DNA of 64,000 nt. Origin: Paulinella micropora (Eukaryota > Cercozoa > Imbricatea > Euglyphida > Paulinellidae). A program made the position numbers and the translations under genes. The notes under the pieces were generated by a model. The model was not told the origin of the DNA. It was given only the letters and a program-made list of their open reading frames with translations, and did no database searches. This document shows, piece after piece, positions 60,307 through 64,000 of the stretch. Within the stretch, counting starts at the first letter, position 1. Each line of letters begins with the position of its first letter. The stretch covers positions 5,001-69,000 of the forward strand of contig WBZZ01003287.1 of the NCBI GenBank assembly GCA_019918135.1, read 5' to 3'.

Positions 60307-61095
60307 ATGGAAAAAATTAATAATGACCAAGTTAGACCAGTCAAGCAAAACGGAGATGGCGACAAGCTGGCTAAAGGATATAAGTTATTTGACGAGCCGT
60401 ATGCCAATATTTTTCTTCTCGCTCGCAAGAAGGGTGGCAAGACGACCGCACTGTTTGAAATCCTGAAACGAACGACCGACAAAACGACCCGTATTGTTAT
60501 TATTGCCAGCAAAATACACAAAGACCACATCTACAAAGAAATGGTTAAGCACTTCAAGAAAAAGGGAAACCCAATGGCGATATACACATATTTGAAAACG
60601 GACGGATACAGTGTGATTGATTACGAGTTAGACAAGCTCAATAAACCAGACGAGGAGCAAAAAGAAGGACCGAAGCCGAAGTTTTTATATTTTGGAAAAG
60701 AAGAAAAGAAAAAACAAATGGCGGAGAGACCGAGCAAATATCAAACTCCTGAGGTTGTGTTCGTGTTGGACGACCTTGGAAGCGTGTTGAGGGATAAGTC
60801 TGTGAGCGACCTGTTGAAAAAAAATAGAAACTACAAGTCAAAGGTGATTATGAGTTCTCAGTATTTGAACGATTTGAAGCCTGAGACGATTAAACAATCA
60901 GACTACCTTCTTATTTTTCCAGGACAGAGTGTGGATAAAATTGAACTCGTGTATAAGCATTTAGGCCTCGGCTACGACCTTGAATACTTCATTGCAAAAT
61001 ATCACGAGGCTACCAAGGAACGGTTTAACTTTTTGTATGTGGATGCGGTATCGGATGAACTGAGGCAAAATTTCAATAAGCGATTCGTTGGGTAG
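60307..61095 (+). CDS. A32-type genome-packaging ATPase, 262 aa
   Basis: FtsK/HerA-superfamily ATPase that pumps the element's DNA into capsids, a core Polinton/NCLDV gene. Walker A lies in A-R-K-K-G-G-K-T-T-A (about residues 34-43) and Walker B in V-V-F-V-L-D-D-L-G-S (about 148-157). It is followed by a sensor-like V-I-M-S-S-Q-Y and a C-terminal P-G-Q-S region. Length is typical. The frame looks whole. The ATG immediately follows hairpin A copy 7. Confidence 0.9.
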   Translation: MEKINNDQVRPVKQNGDGDKLAKGYKLFDEPYANIFLLARKKGGKTTALFEILKRTTDKTTRIVIIASKIHKDHIYKEMVKHFKKKGNPMAIYTYLKTDGYSVIDYELDKLNKPDEEQKEGPKPKFLYFGKEEKKKQMAERPSKYQTPEVVFVLDDLGSVLRDKSVSDLLKKNRNYKSKVIMSSQYLNDLKPETIKQSDYLLIFPGQSVDKIELVYKHLGLGYDLEYFIAKYHEATKERFNFLYVDAVSDELRQNFNKRFVG

Positions 61096-61208
61096 TAATA
61101 GCAGCAGGCTTTGCCCAACAATATTTGAAAAATCATTTTTGTAATTTTATTATTTTTTTTTCAGAACTATATAGATACACCTTCATCTACGACCGAAGTT
61201 GTAGGTGA

Positions 61209-61583
61209 ATGCCAACATCGCCAGTTATTATCAGTAGTCCATCAGGTTATAACATCGGATACAATCCTTCACCAGTCAGTATGCCACAGAAAGGAGGAAA
61301 GAAGAAAGGAAAAAAGAAACACAAGCAGAGCGTTGTGACGGGGCGAAGCCACTCACAAACAGGTGGGAAAGTAAATTGGAAGAAAGCCGGACAAGCGATA
61401 TTGGATGCTAATAGGTTTATCAAGAAGAATCAATTGATTTCAAAGGGCGCTACTTTTCTTAGCGATGTCGGAGTGCCTTATGCCGATCGTGCAGCGAGGG
61501 CGGCGGCGAAACAGGGATACGGGAAGCAACGAGGAGGAGCAGTCAAGTTTGGTAGACACACCAACCAGGAAATCTTATATTAA
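61209..61583 (+). CDS. Basic core-like protein of the Polinton, 124 aa
   Basis: The ATG at 61,209. It is strongly basic: G-G-K-K-K-G-K-K-K-H-K-Q near residue 30, a helical middle (K-K-A-G-Q-A-I-L-D-A-N-R-F-I-K-K) and a C-terminal G-Y-G-K-Q-R-G-G-A-V-K-F-G-R-H. The layout is like the adenovirus pX/VI-type or adintovirus core proteins that bind DNA or membranes inside the virion. Frame looks whole. Confidence 0.6.
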   Translation: MPTSPVIISSPSGYNIGYNPSPVSMPQKGGKKKGKKKHKQSVVTGRSHSQTGGKVNWKKAGQAILDANRFIKKNQLISKGATFLSDVGVPYADRAARAAAKQGYGKQRGGAVKFGRHTNQEILY

Positions 61584-61641
61584 TTTTTTTTTTCGCTAAC
61601 ATATACTATCTTTGTTTTTGACTTCTTCAAAAACAAAAACA

Positions 61642-62184
61642 ATGGTTGTAAAAAAACCAAAGAAGAAACCTAAGCAAAGACCGCCGAGGATATACAAAAC
61701 CAAAGATGGCAGACCATATATTAAAGTGAAAGGCAAACGAGCATATCTCAACTTTGGAAAGAAAACAAATGACCTTTCCACACTTCAAATCGTTAAACTG
61801 TTTTTGAAATATATGGGGAAGACGAAAGGAACCACTACTACAAAACGAAAAGCCCGCGAGAAAGTGGTTGTATCCGACTTCAATCGTCTTGAACACGAGA
61901 ACCGCAACCAGATACAAGACAACTTACAAAAAAAATATGATTTGATGCACGACGCGGAAGAAAAGGAAAAGAAGAAAAGGGATGAGATAGAAGAGGAGAA
62001 GAAAAGGCTAGAAAGAAAAATCCAAGCCGATGCTAAGGAACTAAATGAAATAATGGATAGGGAACATAAAAAACAAATGGCGGAGATTAATGAAAGACAG
62101 GAACAAAAAGACAGAGAACTAAGAAGGGAGCAAAAACTCATTCAGGAACTAAGACAGAACAACGAAATAGACAGAGTTTATTGA
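61642..62184 (+). CDS. Coiled-coil Polinton protein, about 180 aa
   Basis: Start at the ATG at 61,642 (M-V-V-K-K-P-K-K-K-P-K). After a lysine-rich tail comes I-Y-K-T-K-D-G-R-P-Y-I-K-V-K-G-K-R-A-Y-L, a short motif repeatedly seen in Polinton-like viruses. A long E/K-rich coiled coil follows (about residues 95-175). The end overlaps the open frame of the protease gene by a few bases. Likely a scaffold or virion protein. Confidence 0.6.
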   Translation: MVVKKPKKKPKQRPPRIYKTKDGRPYIKVKGKRAYLNFGKKTNDLSTLQIVKLFLKYMGKTKGTTTTKRKAREKVVVSDFNRLEHENRNQIQDNLQKKYDLMHDAEEKEKKKRDEIEEEKKRLERKIQADAKELNEIMDREHKKQMAEINERQEQKDRELRREQKLIQELRQNNEIDRVY

Positions 62185-62861
62185 CGGCTCCAGTAGCACC
62201 GCCGATTATAGCGAAACCAAAAAATAAACCAAATAAAACCGCAACTACATCTTCCCCAAAAATAACTGATATAACTGATAAAGTAAATAAACAAGCAAAA
62301 GATTTGGAAGAAGAAAAGAGACGAAGAATTATTGATGAAATGTTCTCTGAGAAAATGAGAAAAAAACGTGTCAAAAATGAAAAATCATATAATAATAAAC
62401 CACCTTCAAAAGGCAGGCAAAAAAATATCCCTATCATAAAAAACAAAGGTTTAAACGACTACGCCACTAGTTTAAAGATATGGTTATACACACAAAAAAT
62501 CACTGAAAACATATCATCAGCAGAGGATGGATGGGATAAACTAGAACGACTTACAACAAAAATGATTGCTAAAACTGTGTATGACCCTTTAGCACTTTAC
62601 GAGCCAACGGAAGAATTTCAACAACAAATGAAACAACTAGTAAATAAAAATATTCCAGATAGTTATTTATTAATGAAGGTTAATCAAGTAAAAAATCGAT
62701 CAAACACCTCAGACACGTGTGGTTGGCATAGTATGAGGTTTTTAATGGAGCGGGCGAAAGGCAACAGGTTTAAGTTTGCTAGTGGCTTCACAGATTTGAA
62801 AGAAGATGAAGCGGAGAAATTAAAATCACAGCACGGATATGGTTTTGACACCTTTTTATGA
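62181..62861 (+). CDS. Adenain/Ulp1-type maturation protease
   Basis: The 3' part carries D-T-C-G-W-H-S-M-R-F-L (about residues 176-186), matching the catalytic-cysteine helix of Polinton and adenovirus proteases, which process virion proteins. The 5' 150 residues are a K/P/T-rich linker and helices. No ATG stands at the very beginning of the frame, so the true start is unclear; it overlaps the end of the coiled-coil gene. I cannot say whether it is complete. Confidence 0.65.
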   Translation: MTAPVAPPIIAKPKNKPNKTATTSSPKITDITDKVNKQAKDLEEEKRRRIIDEMFSEKMRKKRVKNEKSYNNKPPSKGRQKNIPIIKNKGLNDYATSLKIWLYTQKITENISSAEDGWDKLERLTTKMIAKTVYDPLALYEPTEEFQQQMKQLVNKNIPDSYLLMKVNQVKNRSNTSDTCGWHSMRFLMERAKGNRFKFASGFTDLKEDEAEKLKSQHGYGFDTFL

Positions 62862-62878
62862 GCATTGCTTTCATTCGC

Positions 62879-63070
62879 TGATATTTATCAACTACACTCT
62901 CATTCAATGTTGAATTTTAAATGAAAAACTCAACATAACGCATGATAAACATCATGAAAAACAAAAAATAAAATTTAATAGATTAAATATTTTTTCAATA
63001 AGGAAAAAACGATGTTTTAGAATAAGCGGTATATCTGACGATGTCAGATTGAGCGCAATTCTAAAATATC
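62879..63070. promoter_or_regulatory. Intergenic cassette B-A before the minor capsid gene
   Basis: Hairpin B at 62,879-62,952 and hairpin A copy 8 at 63,010-63,070 (outer GATGTTTTAGAAT/ATTCTAAAATATC, inner ATCTGAC-GAT-GTCAGAT). Its end is directly followed by the minor capsid ATG, as at the ATPase gene. Confidence 0.8.
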
Positions 63071-63781
63071 ATGGAGTATAAGGGCGGGCGCAGTAGCAAT
63101 ATTTATTATGTCAATAGTAAAAACAGGATAAACGGCACGGATAGCGATTTTACTCACACAATTGATATGAAAGGGCTAGACAACCCAACTCATTGTAAAA
63201 TTCTTCATATCTATGTGCCGAAATCTTATTACTCTGTGGCCAGTCCGTACAATACTTTTACACTTAGCGAAGGAGGGTATGAGGCTTTGATTACGATACC
63301 TGAGGGAAATTACACAATGAATAACTTAAAAAATAAATTAGCAGAAATTTTAACAAGAGAAAATCCAAATGATTTTTCACATACGACCACAAGTAACAAT
63401 ACTAATATTGACCCCGAAGATGGTAAGTTATCATTTAATGTTGTTAATAATGGAGGTATTCAACCGAGGTTTATATTTGATGACGAAACTCGCATCCACG
63501 AAGTTATGGGGTTTGAAAGGAATACCACATATACCTTTTATAATAACTCTCTTAAGTCTCCACATGTCATAATTTTGACTGGCGAAAAAACATTGTATCT
63601 TCAATCAGACCTAGTTGGCAAAGGCGATAATCACGTATTACAGGAGATATATACAGCTAATCAATCCCGTTCGGCTCTGTTATCTACGATGGTTCAGGTG
63701 GTGAGTATGGAAGAGACTATCTACAAATTCAAGCAATGTGTATCGGTTCTATTTGACGGACGAAAACGACCAAGCCATTAA
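63071..63781 (+). CDS. Polinton minor capsid (penton) protein, 236 aa
   Basis: The ATG at 63,071. N-terminal Y-Y-V-N-S-K-N-R-I-N-G-T-D-S-D-F motif, then I-Y-V-P-K-S-Y-Y, F-T-L-S-E-G and P-E-G-N-Y-T-M-N-N-L-K: the single jelly-roll penton protein of Polintons, adintoviruses and virophages. It would occupy the capsid vertices. Length is typical and the frame looks whole. Confidence 0.85.
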   Translation: MEYKGGRSSNIYYVNSKNRINGTDSDFTHTIDMKGLDNPTHCKILHIYVPKSYYSVASPYNTFTLSEGGYEALITIPEGNYTMNNLKNKLAEILTRENPNDFSHTTTSNNTNIDPEDGKLSFNVVNNGGIQPRFIFDDETRIHEVMGFERNTTYTFYNNSLKSPHVIILTGEKTLYLQSDLVGKGDNHVLQEIYTANQSRSALLSTMVQVVSMEETIYKFKQCVSVLFDGRKRPSH

Positions 63782-64000
63782 CCTTAATGGGCTTGGCATT
63801 GTTATGACATTGTTGATTTACAGGGAAACGAATTATTTTAATTTATTTACATCATTTTTCAAAAGGTGAGGTAGGGTAATTAATTTAGTTTTAGAATTAT
63901 TTATTTTTTCCATAAATATATTCTGGTGAATTAGTTAATTTACATCTACGTCGTTTTGGAAGTAGTCCAAAACAACAAAACTTCAAAAAAAAACAAAATG
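63782..64000. promoter_or_regulatory. Spacer and ATG at the right edge
   Basis: 219 bp of AT-rich sequence with no frame. It contains an inverted pair GTCGTTTTGGA/TCCAAAACAAC near 63,950-63,976 and ends in an A-rich run and ATG at the last three bases. The next gene of the element, by synteny probably the major capsid protein, would start here. Confidence 0.45.

Noticed and set aside
1-64000. tRNA or rRNA genes
   Set aside because: None recognised by eye on either strand; a covariance search would be needed to exclude them.

Overview
The window looks like eukaryotic nuclear DNA carrying two unrelated virus-derived blocks side by side. Bases 1-900 are host-type repeats: a near-identical 208-bp direct repeat (547-bp offset) running into a TCTA/TCTG microsatellite. 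From 902 to about 49,030 lies a GC-rich, tightly packed block on both strands. Its genes have few or no recognisable introns, and its gaps are made of long G or C runs, CT runs and A/T-only palindromes. From about 49,100 to the right edge the DNA is AT-rich and ends in a Polinton-type element that continues past the window.

The GC-rich block reads as a resident copy of part of a large double-stranded DNA virus. It encodes an H4-like histone (29,507-30,013, +) and an H3-like histone that keeps the A-R-T-K start (47,983-48,498, -). It also carries a class 3 lipase, a Fanzor (eukaryotic TnpB) nuclease, a Rab-like GTPase, an SNF2-type helicase, a protein-kinase-like gene, multi-zinc-ribbon proteins, and several secreted or membrane proteins: an EGF-like protein, an SGNH/PC-esterase-like protein, a very large coiled-coil glycoprotein, a four-helix membrane protein and a DUF285/mucin-like protein. 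About half of the genes are whole and half are broken, mostly the long ones. No capsid, DNA polymerase or packaging gene of this virus is in the window, so the lineage is open. Relatives of histone-encoding giant viruses (medusavirus-type) or mirusviruses are the first places to look. The first gene of the block is cut by the microsatellite at 901, which fits an integration or rearrangement edge.

The right block holds a small inverted-repeat element (49,112-49,840) and about 2 kb of AT-rich DNA in which I recognise no gene. Polinton parts follow: integrase (-), small zinc-binding and basic proteins, a long fibre-like gene with a C-terminal S74-type chaperone domain (broken), an A32-type packaging ATPase, a basic core-like protein, a coiled-coil protein, an adenain-type protease and the minor capsid (penton) protein. 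An ATG at the last three bases probably opens the next gene. Its gene borders carry a repeated family of hairpins, often directly before a start codon, and this is one of the more unusual signals here.

The GC-rich genes suggest a virus that brought its own chromatin proteins, chromatin-remodelling and signalling proteins (helicase, kinase, Rab, a possible RhoGEF) and a set of surface and secreted proteins. The Polinton genes form a classic virion-assembly module. I cannot tell true decay from assembly errors in the homopolymer-rich stretches.
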